A stretch of DNA of 64,000 nucleotides from Arcobacter sp. CECT 8983 (GTDB taxonomy: Bacteria; Campylobacterota; Campylobacteria; Campylobacterales; Arcobacteraceae): assembly GCF_004118855.1 (NCBI RefSeq), contig NZ_PDKF01000004.1:335604-399603 (forward strand), read 5' to 3'. The notes below the pieces were generated by a model, which made no database searches, had not been told where the DNA came from, and saw only the letters and a program-made list of their open reading frames with translations. The translations under genes were made by a program, and so were the position numbers. This document shows positions 8,380 through 17,707 of this stretch, piece after piece (within the stretch, counting starts at the first letter, position 1; each line of letters opens with the position of its first letter).

Positions 8380-10365
8380 TTAGAATGATTCCCATTCATC
8401 ATCATTGCTTTTTTCTGCTTTAAAAGTATTATGTTTATTAGTTGTTTTTTCTACTTTTGTTTCAGTTGGTTTTTTAGTTTTAATTTCACTTGTATGTGTA
8501 CTTAAACTAGCTTTAGAACTTACTTCTTTTTTAATATTTACATTTTCTTTTCCAATAAACTCTTTGCTTTGAGCATCTGCAACAATCTCTTTTGCAACTC
8601 TATCTGTATCAATTGCAATATCATGAGTTTTGTTTGCAATAGAAGCATTCTCTTGAGTTTGTTTATCTAATTGGTTAATTGCATCATTAATTTGAGTAAT
8701 ACCAGATTCTTGCTCTTTACTTGCATTTGCAATTTCATTGATTTTTTCTGTTGAGTTATTTATATTTTCTAATAATGAGTTATATCCAGTAATCATATCA
8801 GCACTAATAGATTTACCTTCATTTGCTTTACTTGTTGCATTTTCAACTAAATCTTTAATCTCTTTAGCTGCTTCAGCTGATCTACTAGCTAGGTTTCTTA
8901 CTTCTGCTGCTACAACTGCAAAACCTTTTCCAGCTTCACCTGCAGTTGCTGCTTCAACTGCTGCATTTAGTGAAAGAATATTTGTTTGGAAAGCAATTTG
9001 ATCAATAATAGAAATCGATTCATTAATCAATGTTACTTGTTCAGTAATATCTTCCATTGCAGAAGTAGTTTTTTGTGCAAGGTTTTGTCCTTGTTTTGCA
9101 GATGAGTTTAGGTCATCTGTATATTGGTTCATTTGTTGGATGTTTTGTCCATTGCTTACAATTGTGCTTGTAATTTCTTCTAAAGCAGCAGCTGTTTCTT
9201 CTAATGAAGTAGCAGCAGAATTAGCAGAGTCATTTAGAGTATCAACATTTTCAATTAGTATGTCAGAAGAGCTATCAAGAGCAAGTCCAATTTCTAAAGA
9301 TTTTTTTAATAATTCAGAAATACTATCTCCTAAATTATTTACTCCACTTGCTAATTGTTCTAAGTGTGCTTTTATTCCAGTTGTAGGCACTTTATTTCTG
9401 TAATTAGAGTTTGAGTATTCACCAAGTACTTTTAAAATAGAATCAACATTCTTTTCTAAGTTTGCACTCATATGATTAATCATTTTTGTTAAGTCATTTA
9501 AAGCTTCATTTGAAGAATTAATCTTAATCTTAGAACTAAAGTCACCTTGTTCATATTCTGTTAAAATTCTTACTGATTCATCTATAACTTTTCTATCTTG
9601 ATCAATATTTTGTTTTGTTTTTTCAATATTTTTGTTTACTACTTTTGCCATAGAACCAAATTCATCATGATTTTTGTCATTTAATAGTTCTACATTATCT
9701 GTTTCATTATTTAAATAGTTAAAGAAAGAAATAAGACCTCTTTGAAAGTTATCTAGATTTGATAAGATACTTCTAATTAATGTTAATGCCATACCAATAA
9801 ATAAAATAGAAGCTATAATTCCTACAATTAAAAGTTGCATTGTTTGAGTATTCTCTGCTTCTGTTCTCTCTTGTTTTGCATGAATATTTATCTCTTCTAG
9901 TTTTTTTTCAAGTTCAATTCCAATAGAAACCATTTTCTTCATGTCACGTAAAATCTCTTGACTTTCTTCTTGTATTCCATTTGAATAATCATTGATTCTT
10001 GAATTTGCAAAAGAGTCAAAAAATGAAATATACTCTTTACTTAAGTTTTGTATCTCTTTTGTTAACTTTATATCTTCTTCTAATTCTAAGTTTTTTAGAA
10101 GTTTTGAACTTTGGTCATTAATAACAGAGAATTTATCTCTTACTTTTTGGGCATTGTCACTTGTAGGGAGTCTTAAAAATTGATATACAGTGATTCTTCC
10201 AGTAAGTACTTGCTGTGTCATTTCATCTGTTATTTTTGCATTTGTATCTTTTATTTTAAGTACACCATTGTAGTAAGTATAGATACTACCCGCAATAATC
10301 GTTATAAAAAGAAATAAAATTGGTAAAACCAATAATTTAACTTTTGTCGAAATATTTGAAAACAT
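8380..10365 (-). CDS. Methyl-accepting chemotaxis protein
   Basis: From the start chosen here the receptor is 661 residues. A first membrane segment (about 12-32) and a second (about 178-200) bracket a roughly 145-residue periplasmic helical sensor; HAMP-like helices follow, then a coiled-coil signalling domain. Its tip ([20 protein letters not shown]) is the conserved CheA/CheW contact. The C-terminus ends in DDEWESF, a pattern like the pentapeptide tether for methylation enzymes. The first in-frame ATG (10401) is 12 codons upstream; the chosen ATG at 10365 has AAGGA 5 bases before it and gives a normal positively charged N-terminus. The ligand is unknown. Confidence 0.9.
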   Translation of the reverse strand: MFSNISTKVKLLVLPILFLFITIIAGSIYTYYNGVLKIKDTNAKITDEMTQQVLTGRITVYQFLRLPTSDNAQKVRDKFSVINDQSSKLLKNLELEEDIKLTKEIQNLSKEYISFFDSFANSRINDYSNGIQEESQEILRDMKKMVSIGIELEKKLEEINIHAKQERTEAENTQTMQLLIVGIIASILFIGMALTLIRSILSNLDNFQRGLISFFNYLNNETDNVELLNDKNHDEFGSMAKVVNKNIEKTKQNIDQDRKVIDESVRILTEYEQGDFSSKIKINSSNEALNDLTKMINHMSANLEKNVDSILKVLGEYSNSNYRNKVPTTGIKAHLEQLASGVNNLGDSISELLKKSLEIGLALDSSSDILIENVDTLNDSANSAATSLEETAAALEEITSTIVSNGQNIQQMNQYTDDLNSSAKQGQNLAQKTTSAMEDITEQVTLINESISIIDQIAFQTNILSLNAAVEAATAGEAGKGFAVVAAEVRNLASRSAEAAKEIKDLVENATSKANEGKSISADMITGYNSLLENINNSTEKINEIANASKEQESGITQINDAINQLDKQTQENASIANKTHDIAIDTDRVAKEIVADAQSKEFIGKENVNIKKEVSSKASLSTHTSEIKTKKPTETKVEKTTNKHNTFKAEKSNDDEWESF

Positions 10366-10598
10366 TAACGTCCTTTTTGTCACATTTGTAATAATTGTCA
10401 CAATAATATAATAATATATTAAATATTCCTCTTAAATGCATCCCAAAATACGACTATATAGTTCTTTTAATTTAGATATTAATAATAAATATCATTTATC
10501 TAGTAAGTCTAAAATAATTAACAATAATTTTAATAAAAAATTAATAATTATAAAGTATGATTATAATATAATAGATTAATGTAATATAGGGAATTTAT

Positions 10599-10865
10599 AT
10601 GGATTATGAAGAGTTTGAAAAAGCTGTAGATCTTTTTGGGATTTTAACAGGAACTTCAAAAAAAGAGTTAAAACAAAAGTATTTAAAGTTGTCAAAAAAG
10701 TTACATCCTGATACAGAAGAAGGAAGTGATGAAAAATTTCAACAACTACAAGAGGCTTACGAACTTTTAAATAATTATATTGATTCTTTTAAATATTCAT
10801 TTGATGAAGAAGAGTTTAAAGCTCAATTTCCTCCATTTACCAACTACAAAAATTGGAATAAATAA
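10599..10865 (+). CDS. Small J-domain protein
   Basis: This 88-residue protein is almost entirely a J-domain, with HPD at residues 36-38 (KKLHPDTEEG) and the helix IV-like EKFQQLQEAYELLNNY. It has no membrane segment and no substrate-binding domain, so it would act as a minimal DnaK co-chaperone or adaptor. It is the first gene of a tight rightward group with ADP-ribosylglycohydrolase, PsiE-like and radical SAM genes; the link between them is not known. Confidence 0.75.
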   Translation: MDYEEFEKAVDLFGILTGTSKKELKQKYLKLSKKLHPDTEEGSDEKFQQLQEAYELLNNYIDSFKYSFDEEEFKAQFPPFTNYKNWNK

Positions 10866-10877
10866 TAAGGGACTTGT

Positions 10878-11744
10878 ATGAATGATATTAAAAATACAAA
10901 AGAGTTAATATTAAGCACTTTGGTTGCTGATGCTTACTCTTTAGGGGCACATTGGGTTTATGATGAGAAACTATTATTAAATCTTAATGTTGATTGGAAT
11001 GAGTTAAATGATGCAAAAGCATTATGGCACAAAGGTAAAAAAGCAGGTGAATTTACTCATTATGGTGATCAATTAGTTTGGCTATATAACTTTTTACAAA
11101 ATAAAGAAAACTTTAATACTGAAGAGTACACAAAATATTGGTTTGATAGAATGCAGTGTTATAATGGTTATATTGATGGTGCTACAAAGGATACTTTAGC
11201 AAATATCAATGAAGGAGTATTCCCAACAGGTTCTTCTTCTACTGATTTATCAATAGTTGGAAGAATAGCTCCTTTATTACTTGTATCAAAAGATAAAAAA
11301 GAGTTCTTAGAAAATGTAGAAAACTTTGTACAAGTAACTCACAACTCAAATGAAGCTTTAATTGCTTCTAAATTCTTTGCAAAACTTTTAGTTGAGGTTT
11401 TAGAAGGAAAAGAGATTTTAAAAGCTATTGATGAGTTAAAAGAAGAGTTTGATTCAAAAATACAAAGTTATATAAATGCAGGAATTAACTCTAAAAATGA
11501 AGATAGCACAACTGCAATAAGAAATTTTGGACCTGCTTGTGATATAAATGGTGGTTTTCAAGGTGTAATACATCTTTTAAGCAAATACGATAATTTAAAA
11601 GAAATGCTTATTTGCAATGCAAAAGCAGGTGGAGAAACAAGTGCAAGAGCAATGTTAGCAACATTAATATTTATGGCACAAGAAGATAAAAAAATAAGCC
11701 AAATACCACCTTCATGGCTGAATATTAGAGTAACAATAATATAA
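10878..11744 (+). CDS. ADP-ribosylglycohydrolase family protein
   Basis: The 288-residue protein resembles the ADP-ribosyl-[dinitrogenase reductase] hydrolase/ARH family. An early GxxxGDAxG-like block appears as LVADAYSLGAHWVYD, a GEFTHYGDQLVWL segment supplies the acidic and threonine metal-site residues, and VTHNSNEALIASKFF resembles the family's H-S/N-x-E motif. Late AGGETSARAMLATLIF replaces the usual GGDTD/DSI metal site. These enzymes remove ADP-ribose from proteins or small molecules with Mg2+. Some metal ligands differ from the classic DraG residues, so the exact substrate and even activity are uncertain. AAGGGA precedes the ATG. Confidence 0.75.
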   Translation: MNDIKNTKELILSTLVADAYSLGAHWVYDEKLLLNLNVDWNELNDAKALWHKGKKAGEFTHYGDQLVWLYNFLQNKENFNTEEYTKYWFDRMQCYNGYIDGATKDTLANINEGVFPTGSSSTDLSIVGRIAPLLLVSKDKKEFLENVENFVQVTHNSNEALIASKFFAKLLVEVLEGKEILKAIDELKEEFDSKIQSYINAGINSKNEDSTTAIRNFGPACDINGGFQGVIHLLSKYDNLKEMLICNAKAGGETSARAMLATLIFMAQEDKKISQIPPSWLNIRVTII

Positions 11745-11760
11745 AATGAAAAGGACAAAG

Positions 11761-12186
11761 ATGAGAAGATTTATGCGGTTTTTTAAAGATAAATTTTATA
11801 TAGAAATTCTTTTTGCTACTGCATTATTTTTTGTAGCTTTATCATTAAATCTGATGTTAGAATTTATAATCTATATGTTGTACTTTATTATTTATCTAGA
11901 AATAGTAAGAGCAGTTATAAACTATATAAGAGAGCAAAGAGTTGTAATATCTTTTTTAGTTGATGCCTTTATTATTTTAGCTTTAAGAGAATTAATAGTA
12001 AATCTTGTAAAAATTAACAATGAAAAAATAGACTCTATTGAAGCACTTTGGTCAAGTAGTTTAAACTATAATATTATGATTATTTCAGGGGTGATTTTGT
12101 TTTTATTCCTAGTAAGATATTTATCGGTAAAAACAGCTCCTAAATATTTAATTGATAAGATAAAAAAAACAGATAATTATGTATGA
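11761..12186 (+). CDS. PsiE-like integral membrane protein
   Basis: The protein has 141 residues from the chosen start and four hydrophobic segments, with charged loops. The pattern resembles the phosphate-starvation-inducible PsiE family, whose function is unknown. An ATG five codons upstream (11746) is possible, but the ATG at 11761 has AAGGA exactly 5 bases before it, so it is preferred. The gene ends in a 4-base overlap with the radical SAM gene, which suggests translational coupling. Confidence 0.6.
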   Translation: MRRFMRFFKDKFYIEILFATALFFVALSLNLMLEFIIYMLYFIIYLEIVRAVINYIREQRVVISFLVDAFIILALRELIVNLVKINNEKIDSIEALWSSSLNYNIMIISGVILFLFLVRYLSVKTAPKYLIDKIKKTDNYV

Positions 12187-13070
12187 TAAATTATCATGAA
12201 CCTGTATATAGACCTCCAGCAGAGGCAAACTCAATAATAATACAAGTTACACTTGGTTGTTCATACAATAAGTGTAGCTTTTGCTCTATGTATGAAACAA
12301 AAACTTTCCAAACTAGAAATTTAGATGAAATATTTAAAGACATAGATAGTATGTCTATTTACTCTGACGAAAGAAGAGTATTTTTAGCAGATGGTGATGC
12401 CTTAGCTTGTGATACTTCTTTTTTAGTTGAGGTTTTAACTTATTTAAAAAAGAGTTTTCCAAAACTTCAAAGAGTCTCTTCTTATGCAAGTCCTTATAAT
12501 CTTTTACAAAAATCACAAGAAGAGTTAAATCTTTTAAGAGAACATGGTTTATCTTTGGTTTATTATGGAATAGAAAGTGGAAATCATGAGTTGTTAAAAT
12601 ATGTAAATAAACCTATGAATCCAGAAAAAATGGTGGAAGGTTTAAATAAAGCGACAAAAGCAAATATGAAAATATCAGCAACTCTTATTTTAGGACTTGG
12701 TGGTAAAAAGCTATCAAAACAGCATATTGAAGATAGTGCGAAACTTATCAATAAATGTGAACATATAAATTATCTATCTACTTTGCAACTTGGACTTACA
12801 AGTACAAAAGAGGATAATTTTTTCAAAAGATTTGAAAAGAAAAATAGTGAATTTATTTTTTGTGATGATAAAGATATGTTAGAAGAACAAAAAAAATTGA
12901 TAACTTTAATTAATCCTAAAAAGCCTATAGTTTTTCGGTCAAACCATGCTTCAAATGCCTTGCCTTTAAAAGGAACACTTCCTAGAAATAAAGAGGATTT
13001 AATTCATACATTGAGCCTAGCAATAGAAGACTCTTCTATGCTAAGACCAATGTTTTTAAGAGGTTTTTAG
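12183..13070 (+). CDS. Radical SAM protein
   Basis: This 295-residue enzyme binds a 4Fe-4S cluster through GCSYNKCSFC (Cys26, Cys31, Cys34). The spacing is C-x4-C-x2-C, as in a known subgroup of radical SAM proteins with a GC-xx-N-x-C-x-F-C signature. Further core elements are the RVFLADGDAL strand, YYGIESGNHELL and ISATLILGLGG, which match the S-adenosylmethionine and barrel segments of the Elp3-like radical SAM fold. No accessory domain is visible and the substrate is unknown. It overlaps the PsiE-like gene by 4 bases upstream and converges with the cytochrome peroxidase by a 4-base overlap. Confidence 0.85.
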   Translation: MINYHEPVYRPPAEANSIIIQVTLGCSYNKCSFCSMYETKTFQTRNLDEIFKDIDSMSIYSDERRVFLADGDALACDTSFLVEVLTYLKKSFPKLQRVSSYASPYNLLQKSQEELNLLREHGLSLVYYGIESGNHELLKYVNKPMNPEKMVEGLNKATKANMKISATLILGLGGKKLSKQHIEDSAKLINKCEHINYLSTLQLGLTSTKEDNFFKRFEKKNSEFIFCDDKDMLEEQKKLITLINPKKPIVFRSNHASNALPLKGTLPRNKEDLIHTLSLAIEDSSMLRPMFLRGF

Positions 13071-14098
13071 TTCATATCAGGTTTTGGAGTTTTTGAAGTA
13101 CTCACTGGTAACTGAGGATATGAAATATCTGGTTTATCACCTGTAAGAGCTTTTAAGAAAGTAGTAATCTTAGAAGACTCATCATCAGAGATATTGATAC
13201 CTAATTGTACAGAACCCATCTCTTTTACTGCATCTGCAAGTGACCAAATAGCTCCATTATGGAAATATGGTGCTGTCTCTTCGATATTTCTAAGTGTTGG
13301 TGTTTTTACCATACCATTTTTATCACCTTGGAAACCACCTAAAGAAGCAAATTTATATTTTTCTGCTACTTGGAAAGGTTGCATTGTTCCACCTAAACCT
13401 ATATCATTGTGGCACGATACACAGCCTTTGTCCACAAATAGATTTAAACCTTCTTTTTCAGCAGGAGTTAGAGCATCTAAATCTCCGTGCATAAACTCAT
13501 CAAATCTTGATGGAGTAACTAATGTTCTTTCAAATACTGCAATTGTATCTGCAATAAGTTTGAAGTCGATTTTTACATCATCTCCATAAGTATCTTTAAA
13601 CTCTTCAACGTATGCTGGCATAGAAGTAACTCTTGCAACAACTAAATCTTTTGGTGCTGCCATTTCTGGTCCAGCTTGAATAGGTCCTTGTGCTTGATCT
13701 TCTAAGTGAGGACTTCTTCCATCCCAAAACTGTACTTTGTTTAAAACTGAGTTATAAACAGTTGGCGAGTTTAAGTGAGCTGGATTTGGAGTCCACTTAT
13801 GTCCTACAGCCGCTGCTACACCATCGGCTCCACCCATAGCTAAGTTATGACATGTATTACATGAAATAAGACCACTTTTTGATAGTCTTGGTTCGAAGTA
13901 TAACTTCTTTCCTAACTCAACTTTCTTCTCAGTAATTGGATTGTTTGGGTCATCTACAAGTTTTAAAACTTCTAACTGACTTTGAGGTATTGCTTTAACA
14001 CCTGCTTCTTTTACTTTGTTTATAAGTTGCATATCACTTGAAGCGAATGCACTTACACCTACTAACGCTAAACTTAAAACTACACATTTTGTTTTCAT
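13067..14098 (-). CDS. ccpA: Di-haem cytochrome c peroxidase
   Basis: This periplasmic enzyme reduces hydrogen peroxide to water with electrons from cytochrome c. The 343-residue precursor has a signal peptide (about 1-20) and two CxxCH haem sites, CNTCH (residues 80-84) and CVSCH (226-230). FWDGRSPHLEDQAQGPI, TPTLRNIEETAPYFHNGA and the C-terminal region complete the bacterial MauG/CcpA fold. AGGAGAG lies just before the ATG. It stands alone, divergent from the HNH gene, with a 248-base intergenic region for its promoter. Confidence 0.93.
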   Translation of the reverse strand: MKTKCVVLSLALVGVSAFASSDMQLINKVKEAGVKAIPQSQLEVLKLVDDPNNPITEKKVELGKKLYFEPRLSKSGLISCNTCHNLAMGGADGVAAAVGHKWTPNPAHLNSPTVYNSVLNKVQFWDGRSPHLEDQAQGPIQAGPEMAAPKDLVVARVTSMPAYVEEFKDTYGDDVKIDFKLIADTIAVFERTLVTPSRFDEFMHGDLDALTPAEKEGLNLFVDKGCVSCHNDIGLGGTMQPFQVAEKYKFASLGGFQGDKNGMVKTPTLRNIEETAPYFHNGAIWSLADAVKEMGSVQLGINISDDESSKITTFLKALTGDKPDISYPQLPVSTSKTPKPDMN

Positions 14099-14346
14099 TA
14101 TTCTCTCCTTTTAGTAGATAAATAAAATCATAGGATAATTTTTATTAATTGAAAATTAAAGTAAATAAAATATCTTTATTATTGAATAAAATTAATCTTT
14201 TATTAAGGTAGATAATTTGTATTGATACTTTTTATAAGTAAAACCATTATTTATTAAATGTAATTTAAATTGTTATTATTCTTAAATGTGTGACCAAGAT
14301 GTGACAAAGAAAAGATATGATTATTAAATTTGAATAAAGGTAGTTA

Positions 14347-15669
14347 ATGGCTATATATAATACTAACCAAAGAGATAATTTAGAAAGGTTTAATGAGTTC
14401 CATAAAGAATTTATACTTAATAAAAGGTGTTACTTTACTGGAGAAAAAGTTTTTAATCATAAAAATATAAAAGAATATGAAAATCAAATTATTAAAGGTT
14501 ATGATAATAGTGATAGATCAAATCAAGCAAAGTATAGGGATCAAATTATCAAAGGTATGAGTAACTCAAAAAGCTTTAATCTTTTTTTTACAAATATATA
14601 CTATTTATATGATTTATTTAGGCAGACTGACAATAAAATTAATAGAATAAACTTTTATTTAAATTGTTATCTAAAAGACTTTGATGTTATTAAAAAGGAT
14701 AAAACATCTAATTCTTCTGATTCCAAAATAAAGAAAGTTTTGAATAATATTAATTTAAATATCATAGTTAATGAAAATATTTGTACAAATGGAATAATTA
14801 ATTCAGTAGCTTATAATACTAATATGTATTATGAAATGAATTTCATTTATATTTTCTTGAAAAAAATATTTGAAAATGAATGTAACTATTCTGAAATTAT
14901 TGAAAACATTAAATTTAAAGATGTAATATATTTAAAAAAATTTCATTCAAAAGTAATTCATAGTTTTGTTTCAAGAAATGCTTTATTATATTTGTTTTAT
15001 CCAAAAAAATATGAACCAATATTAAGTTATGGAGATAAAAAGTCAATTATTACTTATTATTTGGGTTCTATAAAAAGTGAGTTTTTAAAAGAATTAGATA
15101 TAGATTTATTATATATAAGAAATCAATTAAACATGAGTAATAATGGTTTCTATGACGAACCTTTTAACATTTGGGAAATTGATAAGAAAATATCTACTTC
15201 AGTTAGCAATAGGTTAAAACAAGTTAATACGCCTCCTTACATAACTGATTTAGATATAGATTTTTTATCAGAAAGGGAAAGAGAATCATTGATTAAGGCT
15301 AGAATTGGACAATCATATTTTAGAAACCAACTTCAATCAATATTTAAAACTTGTTCTATATGTGGAATAGAACATAGTGAATTATTAGTCGCTAGTCATA
15401 TTAAACCATGGAGTAAATCAAATAGTGATGAAAAAGTAGATTACCAAAACAATGGATTACTTTTGTGTGTGATACATGATAAATTATTTGATAGAGGTTT
15501 TATTTCTTTTGATGATAATGGCAAAATTATTATTTCAAAAAAAATTAAAAAAGAAGATTTTAATAAAATAAGAATTGATAAAAAATTTAGATTAGGCTTT
15601 GAGATATCAAAAAAGATGAAAGAATATTTGAGATATCATAGAATAAATATATTTTATAAGAGCAATTAG
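14347..15669 (+). CDS. HNH endonuclease domain protein
   Basis: The last 105 of 440 residues form an HNH nuclease domain: CSIC (Cys336, Cys339), VASHIKPWS (His351), YQNNGLLLC (Asn near 368) and IHDKLFDRGFISF (His377). This arrangement is common in stand-alone putative restriction or genome-defence nucleases. The first 330 residues are rich in Asn, Lys, Ile and Tyr and match nothing I recognise; they could be a DNA-recognition or sensor region. No methyltransferase gene lies beside it. The gene is flanked by housekeeping genes and looks even richer in A+T than they are, which suggests acquisition. Function as a defence nuclease is inference. Confidence 0.7.
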   Translation: MAIYNTNQRDNLERFNEFHKEFILNKRCYFTGEKVFNHKNIKEYENQIIKGYDNSDRSNQAKYRDQIIKGMSNSKSFNLFFTNIYYLYDLFRQTDNKINRINFYLNCYLKDFDVIKKDKTSNSSDSKIKKVLNNINLNIIVNENICTNGIINSVAYNTNMYYEMNFIYIFLKKIFENECNYSEIIENIKFKDVIYLKKFHSKVIHSFVSRNALLYLFYPKKYEPILSYGDKKSIITYYLGSIKSEFLKELDIDLLYIRNQLNMSNNGFYDEPFNIWEIDKKISTSVSNRLKQVNTPPYITDLDIDFLSERERESLIKARIGQSYFRNQLQSIFKTCSICGIEHSELLVASHIKPWSKSNSDEKVDYQNNGLLLCVIHDKLFDRGFISFDDNGKIIISKKIKKEDFNKIRIDKKFRLGFEISKKMKEYLRYHRINIFYKSN

Positions 15670-15677
15670 CTCTTATA
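15655..15677. terminator. Bidirectional hairpin between HNH and xth genes
   Basis: TATAAGAGC and GCTCTTATA form a 9-bp stem with a 5-base loop across the convergent stops of the HNH gene (15669) and xth (15673). There is no long T-run, so strength is moderate. Confidence 0.5.
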
Positions 15678-16464
15678 ACTCTATTTCTAAAGCAACAGGG
15701 CAATGGTCACTTCCCATTACTTCTGCCATAATATAGGCATTTTTGATACTATCTTTTAAGTCTTCACTTACATAGAAATAATCAATTCTCCAGCCAACGT
15801 TATTTGCTCTTGCATTTGCTCTATAACTCCACCAGCTATATGAATCTTTCATATCACCATTTATATGTCTAAAAGTATCAACATATCCATGGGCTAAAAA
15901 CTTATCAATCCACTCTCTCTCCATAGGTAAGAATCCAGAAGTCTTTTCGTTTGCTTTTGGTCTTGCTAGGTCGATTTCAGTATGAGCTGTATTTACATCA
16001 CCACATACTATGATAGATTTTCCTTCTTTTTTTAAGTTTTCACAATGCTCTAAAAATCTATCATAAAATTCCATTTTATAAGTAAGTCTTTCTTCTTTTG
16101 ATTGTCCATTTGGGAAATATACATTAAAGTATGCAATTTCTTTGTTTCCAAGTTTAAAGTGAGCTTCGTTGATTCTTCCTTCATCAAGAATATCAACAGT
16201 AGGGCAGTTACAAGTAAAGTGTGGCTGTAAATCAGTAAAAAGTGCAACACCACTTCTTCCTTTTATAGCAGAACTTGATACATGTAGGTTTTTATAATTT
16301 TTATCAAAAATAGTGTCTGGGATTTGTTCTGCTTGTGCTTTTGTTTCTTGTAATCCAAGAATATCAATATTTGCTTCATCTACCCATTTTAGAGCTTCTT
16401 TTTTGTCAACTGCTCTAATACCGTTTACATTCCATGAAATAAATTTATAATTTTGTTTCGCCAA
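15673..16464 (-). CDS. xth: Exodeoxyribonuclease III
   Basis: The product is an AP endonuclease and 3'-5' exonuclease of base excision repair. Visible motifs of the exonuclease-endonuclease-phosphatase fold are FISWNVNGIRA (Asn), ILGLQETKA (metal-binding Glu), YFNVYFPNG, VCGDVNTAHTEIDL (Asp/Asn), YSWWSYR and the final GSDHCPVALEI (Asp-His). Length is 263 residues, normal for the family. It is followed directly by a small exported protein gene on the same strand, 1 base away. Confidence 0.95.
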   Translation of the reverse strand: MAKQNYKFISWNVNGIRAVDKKEALKWVDEANIDILGLQETKAQAEQIPDTIFDKNYKNLHVSSSAIKGRSGVALFTDLQPHFTCNCPTVDILDEGRINEAHFKLGNKEIAYFNVYFPNGQSKEERLTYKMEFYDRFLEHCENLKKEGKSIIVCGDVNTAHTEIDLARPKANEKTSGFLPMEREWIDKFLAHGYVDTFRHINGDMKDSYSWWSYRANARANNVGWRIDYFYVSEDLKDSIKNAYIMAEVMGSDHCPVALEIEL

Positions 16465-16465
16465 A

Positions 16466-16708
16466 TTAATCCTTTTTTTTATCTATTTCTTTTATTTTTA
16501 AATCTTCTAAATTTTCAATTTTTTTAGGTTGTTTTATTGATAAATCTTTTAAAGAGTTTAGGTCTTTTTGATTTGAAAAGTGTGGTGAGTTTTCAAGTAG
16601 TTTATCACCTTTTCCACCATGCATATCTATTTTGCCTTTTTCTTTATTGTAATAATTGTTTGCAAATAAAGAAGTACAAAGAAGTATTATAAAAATACTA
16701 AATTTCAA
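16466..16708 (-). CDS. Small exported lysine-rich protein, unknown
   Basis: This 80-residue product has a short signal peptide (FSIFIILLCTSLFA) and a mature part of about 63 residues rich in Lys, Glu and Leu, with repeated LKDLxIK-type segments. I recognise no family. Its start overlaps the end of the small membrane protein gene by 11 bases and its stop is next to xth, so the three are probably co-transcribed. Function is unknown. Confidence 0.5.
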   Translation of the reverse strand: MKFSIFIILLCTSLFANNYYNKEKGKIDMHGGKGDKLLENSPHFSNQKDLNSLKDLSIKQPKKIENLEDLKIKEIDKKKD

Positions 16709-16955
16709 TTTTTTTCCTTTTTAGATTTTTTGCCATACCATAAAGTGTAATTAATATCCAAAATATTTCAATAACAAGTGAACCTAAGTTAAAGTGTACG
16801 CATAATGATATGAACAATAATATTGCACCAACTAGGTTTAAAACTTGATAAGGTATAGAAGTTATAGTATATTTATTAGTTTGTAGTAAAAAATATGCAA
16901 ATACAACAAATAGCATTCCTACAAATCCAATAATTTGATAAATATCTAGTTCCAA
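16698..16955 (-). CDS. Small membrane protein (CBU_0592-like)
   Basis: The 85-residue protein has three hydrophobic segments separated by short loops, with QTNKYTITS between the first two and a basic tail. It resembles the small, uncharacterised CBU_0592 family of inner-membrane proteins. The start codon is TTG with AGAGG upstream; no in-frame ATG precedes the first membrane segment. It begins the leftward group that includes the lysine-rich exported protein and xth. Confidence 0.6.
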   Translation of the reverse strand: MELDIYQIIGFVGMLFVVFAYFLLQTNKYTITSIPYQVLNLVGAILLFISLCVHFNLGSLVIEIFWILITLYGMAKNLKRKKIEI

Positions 16956-17073
16956 TTATTTTACCTCTTCTTATTTTTTAATAGCTATTTTATCTATTTA
17001 TACTTTGGAATTGTTTTATTCATATGTTCTTAAGAAAAAAGTAAATAAAATTTTACCAATTAAATTAAGCAAA

Positions 17074-17088
17074 TTCCAAGGTTTGGAA
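17074..17088. promoter_or_regulatory. TTCCAA-GGT-TTGGAA dyad upstream of the TudS-like gene
   Basis: A perfect 6-bp inverted repeat with a 3-base spacer lies 65 bases before the start at 17153. A third TTGGAA half-site is at 17005-17010. The arrangement resembles a repressor or activator operator for the rightward transport operon; the regulator is not known. Confidence 0.3.
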
Positions 17089-17152
17089 CGACAATATACT
17101 CAATTATGTCTCGTGCTTTGTTTAAAAAACTGAAGTAATCAAGGTTTTTTAT

Positions 17153-17707
17153 ATGCACCGAAATAAAAAAATCATTCTTTTATCTCACTGTATTCTTAAT
17201 GTAAATTCAAAAGTTAATGGTATCGCAAACTATAAGGGTTCTTTAGAAGAACTTATGGTTCCTTTGATCCAAAAAGGCTTTGGTTTTATTCAACTTCCTT
17301 GTCCAGAAACTCTTCATTGTGGAGTAAAAAGATGGGGACAGGTAAAAGAGCAGTTAGAAACACCATATTTTAAAAAGCATTGCAAAAATTTATTAGAACC
17401 AATTATTGAACAAATAATTGACTATCAAAACAATGAGTATGAAATAATAGCCTGTATAGGAATAGATAAAAGTCCTAGTTGTGGAGTAAATCTTTCTTGT
17501 AGAGCAAATAACTGGGGTAAAGAGTTTGATAAATCTTTTTCACTTGAAGAGATAATATCTTCTTTACGATTTGTAAATGAAGAAGGTGTGTTTATAGAGG
17601 TATTTAAAAAGTTATTAGATGAAAACAATATTCATTTAAATTTTTTAGCTATCGACGAAGCCAATCCAAAAACTTCAGTAGAAAAAATATTAAAGGAATT
17701 AAATTGA
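17153..17707 (+). CDS. TudS-related putative desulfidase (CD3072-like)
   Basis: This 184-residue protein resembles the DUF523/TudS group, in which cysteines hold a 4Fe-4S cluster for removing sulfur from thiolated compounds such as thiouracil. Candidate ligands are Cys13 in LLSHCILNVN, Cys50 in QLPCPETLHC, and Cys110 in DKSPSCGVNLSC; the SPSCGV segment is the family's typical signature. The N-terminal HCILN and the length fit the CD3072 subfamily better than classic TudS. Activity is inferred. Its stop overlaps the TTG start of the ABC binding protein, so translation is coupled to the transporter genes. Confidence 0.65.
   Translation: MHRNKKIILLSHCILNVNSKVNGIANYKGSLEELMVPLIQKGFGFIQLPCPETLHCGVKRWGQVKEQLETPYFKKHCKNLLEPIIEQIIDYQNNEYEIIACIGIDKSPSCGVNLSCRANNWGKEFDKSFSLEEIISSLRFVNEEGVFIEVFKKLLDENNIHLNFLAIDEANPKTSVEKILKELN

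Noticed and set aside
8738-9403. Plus-strand frames of 87 codons opposite the chemotaxis receptor
   Set aside because: They are antisense to the signalling domain, lack ribosome binding sites, and arise from its codon pattern.
10366-10401. Upstream ATG adding 12 codons to the chemotaxis receptor
   Set aside because: No ribosome binding site, whereas AAGGA lies 5 bases before the ATG at 10365.
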